A model generated the notes under the pieces. It saw only the letters and a list, made by a program, of their open reading frames with translations, was not told where the DNA came from and did not search any database. Made by a program: the position numbers and the translations under genes. A stretch of 64,000 bases of DNA from Chloroflexota bacterium (GTDB taxonomy: Bacteria > Chloroflexota > Dehalococcoidia > Bin125). Of the stretch, positions 36,272 to 45,531 are shown in pieces (the first letter of the stretch is position 1; the number at the start of each line of letters is the position of its first letter). The stretch spans positions 1 through 64,000 of the forward strand of contig VXQZ01000038.1 of the NCBI GenBank assembly GCA_009838735.1, written 5' to 3'.

Positions 36272-38437
36272 CTACGAGCGCGAAAGCGTCTTCCGCCGAT
36301 GGGTGACAAAGTCGTGCAGCACGTATTCGCCTAACTCGTCCGGCTGGCTGTAGAACACGCGGCCGCCGTTGATCCGCGCCACGCGGTCGACGAATTCCTT
36401 CAGGTAGTAGCTGCGATCGAGCATGAAGACATTGATCACAATGTCCTTTTTCGTGCAGTGTCGAACTTCCTTGAGCGTTTCGCGGATGGTGATCGGCGAC
36501 GGCGGATAGGCAAAGTACGAGCGTCCCTGCTCGAGGTGCGCGGTCGGCTCGCCGTCGGTAATCATGATGATCTGGCGAGTACCGACCTTGTGCTTGGCCA
36601 GCAGTTGCTGGGCGATCAGCAGCGCATGGTGCATGTTGGTGCCCAGGACGGTCTCGTCCCAGCGGACGTAGGGCAGCTGGTCGGCCTTGAGCTCGCGAGC
36701 GTACGCGCTGAACCCGATCAGATAGAGCGAGTCGCGCGGGTACTGCATCCGGATCAGGTTGTTGAGCGCCATCGCGACCTTCTTGGCGGCCTGGAAGGAA
36801 CCGCGCAGCGCCATCGACCAGGAGAGGTCGAGCATCACGACTGTCGCCGTCTGCGTCAGTGTTTCCGAGCGGAACACTTCGAAGTCGTCCGGCGTGAGAT
36901 TGACCGGCACCTGTGGCCCGCCTTCGGGCGCGGTGCGCAGGATGGCGTTCGAGATCGTTTCCTTGAGATTGAGATGGAACGGGTCGCCGAATTCGTAGAG
37001 CTTCGTGTCGTCGGCGCGGTCGCCGTAGCGGCCGGTCTCCGGGACGTTGTGCTTGCCGAAGTTCTGCCGCTTGAGATTGGCGTAGATCTCGGCCAGCGCC
37101 TTCTCGCCGATCCGACGATTGCCGCGCGGCGTCAGCTCCCAGGCATTGCCCTTCTTTTCGAGGTAACCCGCTTCCTCCAATAGTTCGAGCAATTGCTTGA
37201 GCTGCTCCAGGATCTCCCGCGCCTCTTCGCCCATCAACTCTTCGAGCTGATCCGGGTCGATGTCGTCAATGTTGCCGCCGTACTGCACCCGCTCGAGGGC
37301 GCGCTCGAGCTCGTCGAGCTGCTGCATGTCGCCCATCAGCGACATCGCGGCCTGCAGGTCGATTTCTTCCTGTCCACGGAAGGGATATTGGTTGAGCAGG
37401 TCGCGCATCGGGTAGAGCGATTCGAGATTCTGCGCGAGCTGGGCCAGTTCCTGTTCCATGCCCATCTCGCCCATCAGCTGCTGCATCATGTCGCCCAGCT
37501 GCTGACGCATGTCGCCCGGAAGCGACGACATCAGGTTCTGCATCTGCGCGGCCTGGCGCTGCATCTGCTCGACCAGTTCGTCCAGCGACTGCGGCGGATC
37601 GTCGCCGAACATGTCGCCCCATTTGTCCATGAACTCATCGAAACGCGGATCTTCGCCGCGACGCTGACGCTCCAGCATCTCGTTGAGGTCGCGCATCATT
37701 TCGCGCATTTGCTCCATGTCCTCGGGTGACATGTCGGACATCATCTGGCTCATGTCCTGGAAGAAGCGGTTCATCATCGACTGCTTGAGCTGTTCCAGCA
37801 GTTCCTCATACTTCTGCCGCGCTTCATCGTCCTCGAACTCGTACTCCTGCAGCTCCTTCACCTGCCCAGCCGCATCTTCCGGCAGACGGTCTATCTGCTC
37901 CTGCTTTCGCTCCAGCCGCTGCCGCAACGCTTCCTTGAGTCGCTCCATCTCGTCTTCGGTCAGTGGCGAAGCCTGCTGCTGTCCGCCCTGCTGCTCTCCC
38001 TGCTGACCGTCCTGCTGGTCGCTCATCTGACCCTGAGGCTGACCCTGCTGATTCGGGTCACCGGGCATCTGGTCCCCGGTTGGCTCTTGAGGTTGCGGGC
38101 GGGGACCGACCTCGTCCAGGCGATCGTCGAGCGTGTCCCGCTCCATATCCAGGATCTCGTCGAGCTGACGCTGAATGTCGTCAAAGACCGAGGAGAGGTC
38201 GAAGCGTTCGAGCTGCTGCCGCCGTTGTTGGCGCAGGCGCTGGAGCAGGTCGCGCATACCGTCGGTGCGGTCGCCGTCGGGTGTGCGAATCCCGCGCTGC
38301 ATCATGTTGCGCAGCGCCTGCTGCAGATCGCCGAACGAGAGCAGGTCGTCGGAGAGCGATTGCAGGACATCGTCGGCGTCGAGCGCCGGAATGTCCTGCG
38401 TGCCATCCCATTGTGAGAACCGGAATCGGGCGGGCAT
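36272..38437 (-). CDS. VWA-domain protein paired with AAA ATPase
   Basis: 721 residues. The N-terminal two thirds are Gln/Met/Glu-rich and helical, with a Q/G-rich linker at about residues 125-160 and many QMMxxM-like repeats. The C-terminal VWA domain has the MIDAS sequence DLSWS (VVMLDLSWSMALRGSF) and IIMITDGEPTAH. It follows the AAA ATPase gene by 42 bases. MoxR- or chelatase-type AAA plus VWA pairs act as metal-insertion or maturation chaperones. The client is unknown; no chelatase H subunit lies in the window. Confidence 0.8.
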   Translation of the reverse strand: MPARFRFSQWDGTQDIPALDADDVLQSLSDDLLSFGDLQQALRNMMQRGIRTPDGDRTDGMRDLLQRLRQQRRQQLERFDLSSVFDDIQRQLDEILDMERDTLDDRLDEVGPRPQPQEPTGDQMPGDPNQQGQPQGQMSDQQDGQQGEQQGGQQQASPLTEDEMERLKEALRQRLERKQEQIDRLPEDAAGQVKELQEYEFEDDEARQKYEELLEQLKQSMMNRFFQDMSQMMSDMSPEDMEQMREMMRDLNEMLERQRRGEDPRFDEFMDKWGDMFGDDPPQSLDELVEQMQRQAAQMQNLMSSLPGDMRQQLGDMMQQLMGEMGMEQELAQLAQNLESLYPMRDLLNQYPFRGQEEIDLQAAMSLMGDMQQLDELERALERVQYGGNIDDIDPDQLEELMGEEAREILEQLKQLLELLEEAGYLEKKGNAWELTPRGNRRIGEKALAEIYANLKRQNFGKHNVPETGRYGDRADDTKLYEFGDPFHLNLKETISNAILRTAPEGGPQVPVNLTPDDFEVFRSETLTQTATVVMLDLSWSMALRGSFQAAKKVAMALNNLIRMQYPRDSLYLIGFSAYARELKADQLPYVRWDETVLGTNMHHALLIAQQLLAKHKVGTRQIIMITDGEPTAHLEQGRSYFAYPPSPITIRETLKEVRHCTKKDIVINVFMLDRSYYLKEFVDRVARINGGRVFYSQPDELGEYVLHDFVTHRRKTLSRS

Positions 38438-38479
38438 GGCTCACTCCATCAATGAGGTCGGCGGCAAGGTGCCCGCAGT

Positions 38480-39889
38480 CTAGGCGCGGTAGAAGACGTT
38501 ACCGCCGACGACATCCTTGTTGAGTCGTTTGTTCAGGTGCAGCCCCTCGAACAGGAACTCGACCGCAGCAGCTAGCGAGGCGGCGTCCTCGCCGACGTTC
38601 AGCGGCTGTAGTGCCTCGTCCAGACCCTCGACGCGGCCGACGATGGCCGCATAGTCTCCAGCCTTGAGCGCTTCGCCTACCTCGACCGCGAGCCCCGACT
38701 TGAACTGCGCAATCACCGGCTCCAGCTCGCCGAGCTCGAAGTAACGACCGAAGACGACGGCAATGGCCCCGGCAATCAGCTTTTCGATCACCTTCTCGTC
38801 GGCACCCTCGTCAACGGTCTCCAACTCCATCTTGCCTTGCAGCGCAGGAGCCAGGTGCCAGAGGTCGCAGATGCGCGGGGCGATCTGATCCTCGCCGCCG
38901 AGGATGCCGCGCCGCATCGCGTTGGCAGTCAGCGTCTCGTATCCGGAGATCGACGCTCGCACGGAAACGCCCGAACGCTGTGACACGTCCGGGCTGCGAC
39001 GGGCCAGGCGCACAATCTCAGCCACGATCTCGGCCATGTAGTCGGGCATGTTGATGTTGCGACCCGGCGCAGCCATCGGCGCCGCTTCCTGGGAGACAAT
39101 CTCCAGTTCCGTCTCAAGCTCGGACGGGTAGTGCGTGCGGATCTGGGCGCCGTAACGGTCCTTCAGTGGCGTGATGATCCGGCCGCGATTGGTGTAGTCC
39201 TCGGGATTAGCCGATGCCACGATCAACACGTCCAGCGGCAGCCGAACGCGGAAGCCGCGAATCTGGACATCGCGCTCTTCCATGATGTTGAGCAGCCCTA
39301 CCTGGATCCGTTCCGCCAGGTCAGGCAGTTCGTTAATGCAAAAGATTCCCCTGTTGGTGCGTGGGATCAGACCGAAGTGGATCGTCAGCTCGTCCGACAG
39401 ATAGCGACCTTCAGCCACTTTGATCGGGTCCACCTCGCCGATCAGGTCGGCGATCGTGATATCGGGCGTCGCCAGCTTTTCGCCGTAGCGGTCACCGCGC
39501 GCCACCCAACGGATCGGCGCGTCGTCTCCGAGTTCTTCTGCCTTCTGCCGACCCTCGAGTGAGATCGGCGCGAGGGGTTCCTCGTAGATTTCGACGCCTT
39601 CAAGCGCCGGGATCTCGTCGTCAAGCAGTCCGGTCAAAGCGCGGATGATGCGGCTCTTGGCCTGGCCCCGCTCACCGAGGAAGATGACATCTTGCTCCGC
39701 CAGCAGCGCGTTCTCGAGCGCCGGGACGACCGTGTCCTCATATCCGTGAATCTCCGGGAACAGCGGTCCGCCTTCCTCGAGTCGGGCAATCAGATTGTCG
39801 CGAATCTCTTCACGGACGGTTCTGGGTTGGTAGCCGGATTCCTTTAGCTGCCCAACGGTGGCCGGTTTCCCGTTCACATGTGCGCTCAC
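38480..39889 (-). CDS. MoxR/magnesium-chelatase-like AAA ATPase
   Basis: 469 residues from a GTG at 39889, preceded by AGGAG at 5-base spacing; the open frame upstream overlaps the AIRS gene and has no homology. Walker A is degenerate but present (FLGERGQAKSRI), the Walker B region is GIFCINELPDLAERIQ, and sensor 1 is IVASANPEDYTNRG. These fit the ChlI/BchI- and MoxR-like AAA clade, whose members work with a VWA partner, here the next gene. An arginine-finger-type helix and a C-terminal lid follow. Cytosolic chaperone role by analogy. Confidence 0.82.
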   Translation of the reverse strand: MSAHVNGKPATVGQLKESGYQPRTVREEIRDNLIARLEEGGPLFPEIHGYEDTVVPALENALLAEQDVIFLGERGQAKSRIIRALTGLLDDEIPALEGVEIYEEPLAPISLEGRQKAEELGDDAPIRWVARGDRYGEKLATPDITIADLIGEVDPIKVAEGRYLSDELTIHFGLIPRTNRGIFCINELPDLAERIQVGLLNIMEERDVQIRGFRVRLPLDVLIVASANPEDYTNRGRIITPLKDRYGAQIRTHYPSELETELEIVSQEAAPMAAPGRNINMPDYMAEIVAEIVRLARRSPDVSQRSGVSVRASISGYETLTANAMRRGILGGEDQIAPRICDLWHLAPALQGKMELETVDEGADEKVIEKLIAGAIAVVFGRYFELGELEPVIAQFKSGLAVEVGEALKAGDYAAIVGRVEGLDEALQPLNVGEDAASLAAAVEFLFEGLHLNKRLNKDVVGGNVFYRA

Positions 39890-39941
39890 ATCGACTCCTG
39901 TCCGCTGCCAACCTGCTCGCTCGAACTCGGTTGGCGCCACA

Positions 39942-40853
39942 TCACGGTGTAGAACGCCGGGTATCTTCGGACACCCGCAACGCCTCGTCGCGCACGAAGC
40001 GCGGAAGCGGTCCCATCCGACCGCCGGATCTGAGTGTAGCGCGTGACCCGGCCGTGACCCGGCCGATCGGCGATGCTTGCACACTCGCGTTGGACAACTC
40101 GGCGAGCGCACGATCCAGGCTCTCGGGCGAGACGGCGGCCAGCAATGTGCCCGAGCCGAGCAGCCCCAACGGATCCAGATCACGCTCTTCGCGCAAAGCC
40201 AGTGTCTCCGGCAGCCAGATGATGCCTTCGGCATCCAACTGCGGCTGCAGGCCGGCAGCCTCCGCCAACTCGAGCGCTGCGGTTGCAATGCCGCCCTCGG
40301 TGACATCGTGCATCGCATGGACCCCCTCAATCCCTCGAAGCGCCCTCGCGGCCGCAGCGATGCTTACGCCCGGATCGTCGATGAGCTGCGGATGGCCCAG
40401 GATCGCCGTGCCTTCAACCGCTGCCGCACCGGCCTGAACGATGACGTCGCCGTCCACTGCGCCATTCGAGGGGATGATCTGCTCCAGCGGCGCACTGCCA
40501 ATCATGGTGCAGGAGACGACGCTGCGCACGACAGCATCGGTAATCTCTGTGTGGCCCCCGACCAGCCCGACTCCCGACTCATCGCAGGCCAGGGACAGAT
40601 CGGCAAGGAGCGTCCGAATCACTTCGGCGTCCACGCCTTCCGGCGTCAGAACCGTTGCCAGCATCCACTCAGGCTCGGCGCCGACCGAGAAGACGTCGTT
40701 GGCATTGACCGCGACGGCCAACCGACCCGCGTTGGCGTCGACAAAGGTGATTGGGTCGGACGCCGCGACCAGAGCGCGATCCCCCCACTCAATGATCGCG
40801 GCGTCAAGTCCGACCCCCGCACCCTGAACAACCCGCGAATCCTGCGTCGCCAT
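39942..40853 (-). CDS. AIR synthase-like (PurM/HypE fold) protein
   Basis: 303 residues from the ATG at 40853, chosen because GAGGTG lies 5 bases upstream and the family motif follows at once (GAGVGLDAAIIEWGD); an earlier in-frame start at 40943 would add 30 residues. AASDPITFV and LAVAVNANDVFSVGAEP are the N-terminal ATP-binding signatures of AIRS/HypE/ThiL-type proteins, and HAMHDVTEGGIATAALELAEA the C-terminal domain hallmark. A HypE role (NiFe hydrogenase maturation) is possible but no hydrogenase genes are here, and the HypE C-terminal PRIC motif is not evident. It lies 52 bases upstream of the AAA/VWA pair on the same strand. Confidence 0.78.
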   Translation of the reverse strand: MATQDSRVVQGAGVGLDAAIIEWGDRALVAASDPITFVDANAGRLAVAVNANDVFSVGAEPEWMLATVLTPEGVDAEVIRTLLADLSLACDESGVGLVGGHTEITDAVVRSVVSCTMIGSAPLEQIIPSNGAVDGDVIVQAGAAAVEGTAILGHPQLIDDPGVSIAAAARALRGIEGVHAMHDVTEGGIATAALELAEAAGLQPQLDAEGIIWLPETLALREERDLDPLGLLGSGTLLAAVSPESLDRALAELSNASVQASPIGRVTAGSRATLRSGGRMGPLPRFVRDEALRVSEDTRRSTP

Positions 40854-40994
40854 GAACACCTCAGACAGCAGAGCGATCGGTGCCTTACCAGTCGGCAGGG
40901 CTCTCTGGTTCTCAGATCGATCAGGGTCGGGCACAGATGCCAACTCTCCACCAGTTCAATCGCAGGCTGCCGAATCCTTGCATATGCTGAGCGT

Positions 40995-43112
40995 ATGAAT
41001 GCGACGTTAGCGGAGCACACTGGCGGTCTGGCCTGGTCGGAGGACCCGCTCGGCCGAGATCTGGCTGCGCTACGGATCGACTTCGAGGGCGCAGCTCCGC
41101 GCTCGGTGTCGTTGCCGCGTCGCGGCCCAATCAGCATCTCCGACTACGGCGACGCTGAGACGCTGACCGCGGTGCGCGAGGAACTGCTTGACATCGAGCG
41201 TGAGTTGGGCGGACCTGCTGTGCTGCGCTGGCGAGCCTACGGCTCCGGGAACATCGACGCCAGCGACGCCCGTCTCATCGACGACCCGCTGCCCTGGGGC
41301 GGCGGCCCGGGACGCGGGATGCCTCACATTCAGGGAGAACTCGACCGTTGGTCGCGGGCCAACGCCGGCGAGGTGATCCCGAATGTGATGACTCCGTTGA
41401 GCTGGTCGGTGATCGCCGACGCCCTGGATCGCGGCTTCCACGCTCCCTGGGGCGATTGGACGGAGGGACGGCGGTTCGTCGCCCTGTACAACGGCTACGC
41501 CTACTTCAACATCGGCCTGATGATGGAGATCATCCAGACGCGGTTGGGGCTGACCGGCACACATTTCCTCGAGGCCGTCGGCGGGCCGGAAGCAGCCGAA
41601 GTCGTTCGTCCCGGCGGTAACGGACAACGTTCCACGAAGATTCAATGGTTCACGATGTTGGGACAGCTTCCCTTCATGATCCGTTGGTTGCGCGACCAGG
41701 ATCAGCTGCCCAAAATCTGGCCGGCCGAGCGGCAATCCTGCGAAGACGAACGCGACCGACTCAGGTCGCTCGACAAAGCCAACCTGTCCGATCGAGAAAT
41801 CTTCCGAGAGCTGTCGCGCTCCAGTGCGGAAAGCGAACGCCAGACCATTTTCCTGATGCGCGCCCAGTCGGCCGTGTTCAGCGCCGCTCAGGGCCTGCTC
41901 TGGGCCACCGACCGCTGGCTCGGCTCGAACCAGCGCAGACTGTCCCTTGGGGTGATGCAGGGACTGCCGGGGATCCGGACTCAGGAGGGCAACATCGCAC
42001 TCCGGCGCGTGGCCCATCGTGCAGCGCAGGACGCACAGGCCACCAGTTTTGTCCGAGACGAAGACGCCGGCAGTCTTTGGGGCGCGGTCCACAGCAAGCG
42101 ACTGCCCGACGCGATCGCGTGGCTGCGTGACGACCTCGACGATTTCATGGCTGAGTATGGCCATCGCGCTGCAGGAGAACTTGAGGCGGCGGAACCGCGT
42201 TGGGTCGAGCAACCAGAACTGATCCTCGACACCTTCCGCGACTATGTGCTGCATCCGGAGAGAAACGATCCGGACGAATTCATCGAACGCCAACAGGCCG
42301 CACGCCGCGACGCCGAAGCCGAAATCCAGGAGCGTCTCTCTCGACATCCCATGGGACGCCTGCGCTGGCGCCTGTTTCGAGCGCAGATTACGCAGGCCCG
42401 CCGCCTCCAGCCGCTACGCGAGAATCCTAAGTTCACGCTGTTGGAACTCTCGCTGCAACAGAGACTCTTGTGGCGCGAGCTCGCCGACCGTTGGATCGAA
42501 CGAGGACTGATCGACGATCCCAACGATGTCTACTACCTGCTGTTCGAGGAGTTGGCGACACTCACACGGCGTTCTGGCGACCCGAGGATTGCCGCCCGGA
42601 TGCGCAGCCGCATCCGACGTCGTCGATTGCAATTCGAGGAGTGGAAGAAATCGCTGGCGCCGCCCCTACGCGATCGATACGGCGATCCGATCGCTGCCGC
42701 GTCCGCTGAAACAGCAGAAGAGTCGTTTGCAGAAAACCAGATTGACGATCCGGAAATTGAGGCTGAACAGGACCCAGATCTGCCGCTAACACTACGCGGC
42801 ATTGCTGCATCGACCGGCGAGGCCGAGGGCCGAGCTCACGTCGCCGAGAACGCCGCAACTGGTCGCGAGTTGACGCCAGGACAGATCCTCGTCGCTCGCT
42901 TTACTGACCCGGGCTGGACGCCAATCTTCCCGCTCGCCGCCGCCGTCGTAACGGAAATCGGTGGCGTGCTGAGCCACGGAGCGATCGTCGCCCGAGAGTT
43001 CGGCATCCCGGCGGTCGTCAACGTGCAGAAGGCCACGCAGCAGATTCGCTCCGGGGACCTGCTCAGGGTCGACGGATCCAGCGGTCAGGTGACAATCGTC
43101 GAGCGGGCGTAA
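40995..43112 (+). CDS. PEP-utilising-enzyme-like protein with phosphohistidine domain
   Basis: 705 residues from the ATG at 40995. The C-terminal 80 or so residues are a swivelling phosphohistidine domain with catalytic His at about 661 (EIGGVLSHGAIVAREFGIP), as in PEP synthase, PPDK and rifampin phosphotransferase. The central region (about 100-560) is helical, with YNGYAYFNIGLM and DVYYLLFEEL segments typical of the middle part of such proteins. An N-terminal ATP-grasp domain is not present in this frame, and no separate one is adjacent. Either a partner elsewhere supplies it or the protein transfers phosphate differently. Divergent from the AIRS-like gene. Confidence 0.8.
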   Translation: MNATLAEHTGGLAWSEDPLGRDLAALRIDFEGAAPRSVSLPRRGPISISDYGDAETLTAVREELLDIERELGGPAVLRWRAYGSGNIDASDARLIDDPLPWGGGPGRGMPHIQGELDRWSRANAGEVIPNVMTPLSWSVIADALDRGFHAPWGDWTEGRRFVALYNGYAYFNIGLMMEIIQTRLGLTGTHFLEAVGGPEAAEVVRPGGNGQRSTKIQWFTMLGQLPFMIRWLRDQDQLPKIWPAERQSCEDERDRLRSLDKANLSDREIFRELSRSSAESERQTIFLMRAQSAVFSAAQGLLWATDRWLGSNQRRLSLGVMQGLPGIRTQEGNIALRRVAHRAAQDAQATSFVRDEDAGSLWGAVHSKRLPDAIAWLRDDLDDFMAEYGHRAAGELEAAEPRWVEQPELILDTFRDYVLHPERNDPDEFIERQQAARRDAEAEIQERLSRHPMGRLRWRLFRAQITQARRLQPLRENPKFTLLELSLQQRLLWRELADRWIERGLIDDPNDVYYLLFEELATLTRRSGDPRIAARMRSRIRRRRLQFEEWKKSLAPPLRDRYGDPIAAASAETAEESFAENQIDDPEIEAEQDPDLPLTLRGIAASTGEAEGRAHVAENAATGRELTPGQILVARFTDPGWTPIFPLAAAVVTEIGGVLSHGAIVAREFGIPAVVNVQKATQQIRSGDLLRVDGSSGQVTIVERA

Positions 43113-43303
43113 AATCGGTCCGAAACCTCCTAACCGACACCTAACAGATGGCCGGCACAGTTGGCCAGCCAGCCGATCTTCCATAGACAAAGGCAATCAC
43201 GTCCATAGAAATTCAAGGTCTTTGCCGACCATTTGACGATATGCCGTTAGCGTGTTGCTCACCGTGTTAGTTCTGTGTAGCTAAGCAAGACTTGAAGGAC
43301 TGA

Positions 43304-44527
43304 ATGATGAAATCACGATTGATGTGGCTGGTGCTCGGGATTGGATTGACGGCCGCTGTGATGGGAAGTGTCTGGGCCGCAACCTCCGGAGAGGTGGAAG
43401 TGCGGGTGAATGCCCGCCACCTCGAAGACGGCCGGGTCGAAGTCGCCGTTCAACAGCATGACGGCGACAGCTGGGGAGATCGCCAGCGCCCTGACTCTCG
43501 ATTCGTCCCCGCCGGCGCTCAGGCGAATCACTGGTACTCCAGTAGCGCAGTCTCAATCGAGGTCCCCGTTCCCGAGGATGAGTTGTTCTGCCTGGTCACG
43601 CATGCCCAGCCCGGCGACGATGGGTTCTGGACCTACAAGTTCGAAGCCATGGCCCACCGTTGGGACGTCTATCACGATGGCATCACCGTCCAGGTGATGC
43701 ACGGAGCGACGCCCCAGATCCAGGCAGAGATGCTCCAACAGTGCCTCGACGATGGTGCAACCGCGGTGGGCTCATCGCTCGCAGATCCGGAGCCACTCAG
43801 GGATGTCCTGCTCTCGGCTGTAGACGCAGGCATCACTGTTGTCACCTTCAACTCCGGCCTTCAGGACTACCAGTCGGTCGGCTCCTCTCGACACGTCAGT
43901 GTGAACGAGCCGGAAACCGGCAGACAGGTCGGCGCGCTGCTCGTCGAGCGTGGCGTCACCGGCAACGTCGCATGCGTCATCCATGAAGCTCGCAACGTCG
44001 GCCTCGACGAGCGCTGCGACGGCCTCGAAGAGGGCTACACCAACGGTTCAATCGAGCGGTTCCATGTCACCGGCGTGGGAGACATCGAAGCTACAAAGGA
44101 CAACCTGAGAGAACGACTCGTGGGCGAAGATGGTGAGCCCCTGTTCGGCGGTGTCGTCACCCTGAACTCCGACATCGGCAGCGCCGCTCTAGCAGTTGTG
44201 CGTGAAACGGGCGCAGACATCAAGATCGCGACCTTCGACGAGAATCGAGAGGTGCTCGAGGCGATCAGGGACGGCGAAATCCTCTTCTCGGTTGATACCG
44301 TGCCGCAGTACCAGGCCTTCTACGCCTTGAGCTCCATGCTGCAGCTCGCCCGCACGATTCCGCGAATCCTTGAGCTGTACAAGGTCGACGATCCTCACGC
44401 CCTGCTGTCTCAGTTGCCGGTCTTGCTCGGGCCGCGCCTGTACACCTCCGACAATGCGCGCGAGTGGCTGCAGACGGTCTATGGGACCGACCGTTCCGTG
44501 ATTACCACGGAAGTGGATGACAACTAG
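43304..44527 (+). CDS. Periplasmic sugar-binding-like protein (Peripla_BP_4 type)
   Basis: 407 residues. A signal peptide (VLGIGLTAAVMGSVWA) without lipobox. After a 60 or so residue beta-rich N-terminal extension, the main part fits type I periplasmic binding proteins: VQVMHGATPQIQAEMLQQC, ATAVGSSLADPEPLRDVL, GITVVTFNSG, GALLVERGVTGNVACV, AALAVVRETG and IKIATFDEN. Such proteins deliver sugars or related small molecules to ABC importers or signal relays. No permease or ATPase gene is in the window, so it is an orphan here. It ends at a strong hairpin shared with the convergent next gene. Confidence 0.8.
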   Translation: MMKSRLMWLVLGIGLTAAVMGSVWAATSGEVEVRVNARHLEDGRVEVAVQQHDGDSWGDRQRPDSRFVPAGAQANHWYSSSAVSIEVPVPEDELFCLVTHAQPGDDGFWTYKFEAMAHRWDVYHDGITVQVMHGATPQIQAEMLQQCLDDGATAVGSSLADPEPLRDVLLSAVDAGITVVTFNSGLQDYQSVGSSRHVSVNEPETGRQVGALLVERGVTGNVACVIHEARNVGLDERCDGLEEGYTNGSIERFHVTGVGDIEATKDNLRERLVGEDGEPLFGGVVTLNSDIGSAALAVVRETGADIKIATFDENREVLEAIRDGEILFSVDTVPQYQAFYALSSMLQLARTIPRILELYKVDDPHALLSQLPVLLGPRLYTSDNAREWLQTVYGTDRSVITTEVDDN

Positions 44528-44550
44528 TAGGGCTAGTAGGAACGCGGCAT

Positions 44551-44590
44551 TGCTCGAACCGTCACGCCAACGGCGCTGACGGTTCGAGCA
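44551..44590. terminator. Perfect 14-bp bidirectional hairpin
   Basis: TGCTCGAACCGTCA and its exact complement flank an inner CGCC-AAC-GGCG stem, making a near-continuous 18-bp hairpin. It lies between convergent genes and overlaps the last codons of the minus-strand gene (44562-45491). Likely a bidirectional terminator. Confidence 0.7.
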
Positions 44591-45491
44591 GCGTTCTGAT
44601 CTGACCGTCCACCAGCAGCGGCATGTAATCCCAGCCAGCGAGGATCATTGGATCGATTCCGCGCAGCGCAGTTGTGACCAGTTCCCGGTCGAGGCTGTTG
44701 GCCAGTGTGACCATCGACGCAATGCGGAAACCGCTCGCGCCGCCGATCGCCTCCTCCGCCTCACGCAGCGAGCGACGCATCAGTCGCCGGACCATGCGCC
44801 CATCAACGACCGACGTCGGTGGCGCGCAAACGACGATCGGCTCTTCGACGCCGCCGAGCCGCTGAATTCGCCAAGTGTCCTCTCCCTTGACCGTCGTCGC
44901 CACGCCTTCCTTGCGGATGCCGTTGGCGACGAGGACAAGGAAATCGACCATCTGCGTGACCTTCTGCTCATCTTCGGGCAGGCGATGAATGTTGGATGCG
45001 TCGAGCTGGTACTCACCCATCACCTGGTTCGTGAAACGAGCCCATTGCTGCGAAAGCCCGCCCAGCACGCTCATGTATGAGCCGTCGCTGCCCGTCTTTC
45101 GCACCGCGACGTCGACCTTGAACGTCACTTCGCCCTTCTCGCCGACCTCCAGGTCGCGGGCCGCATCGGCGATCTGTCCGGCCGCATGATCGGCGTCGTC
45201 CGGAAGTGGCGCGCCGGGGGGGACCCAGAGCACCAGATCACGGCCGCCGTACGCATGCAGCCGTTCCTCAAGCCCAACCTTGCGCGCGAGCGTCGGACCG
45301 TCGCCTTGTAGCGCCGCGACATCAAACAGGGGGCAAGCGGCCATGTATCCACTTGAGCCGTTGGCGCTGAACGGTGTCGCCAACGAGCCCGCAACCGGGG
45401 GCTCAAACGACACCGCAGACGCGCCGGTTGCAACCAACGCGTCGCGAGTCATCGCTGCCGTCAGAAGCGTCAACTGCTGCCGGGGATCCAT
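44562..45491 (-). CDS. Conserved-looking protein of unknown function
   Basis: 309 residues from the ATG at 45491 (MDPRQQL); an upstream in-frame start at 45554 would overlap the nucleoside transporter gene. No signal peptide or membrane segments. The order of strands and helices (TFKVDVAVRKTG, WARFTNQVMGEYQLD, QMVDFLVLVANGIR, PIVVCAPPTSVVDGR, LLVDGQIRTLLEP) looks like a real folded alpha/beta protein, but I do not recognise a family. It follows the CNT transporter gene on the same strand, with its start inside a 40-base interval. Confidence 0.6.
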   Translation of the reverse strand: MDPRQQLTLLTAAMTRDALVATGASAVSFEPPVAGSLATPFSANGSSGYMAACPLFDVAALQGDGPTLARKVGLEERLHAYGGRDLVLWVPPGAPLPDDADHAAGQIADAARDLEVGEKGEVTFKVDVAVRKTGSDGSYMSVLGGLSQQWARFTNQVMGEYQLDASNIHRLPEDEQKVTQMVDFLVLVANGIRKEGVATTVKGEDTWRIQRLGGVEEPIVVCAPPTSVVDGRMVRRLMRRSLREAEEAIGGASGFRIASMVTLANSLDRELVTTALRGIDPMILAGWDYMPLLVDGQIRTLLEPSAPLA

Positions 45492-45531
45492 GGCAGGCAG
45501 CGTATCGCAGGTCCGGCACAGGTCCGGCCCG

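Noticed and set aside
36458-37729. Plus-strand frames opposite the VWA gene
   Set aside because: Antisense shadows of the repetitive Gln/Glu/Met-rich coding sequence.
37960-38120. Gln-rich coding repeat considered as a CRISPR or tandem repeat array
   Set aside because: It is the Q/G-rich linker of the VWA protein; no regular repeat-spacer structure exists anywhere in the window.
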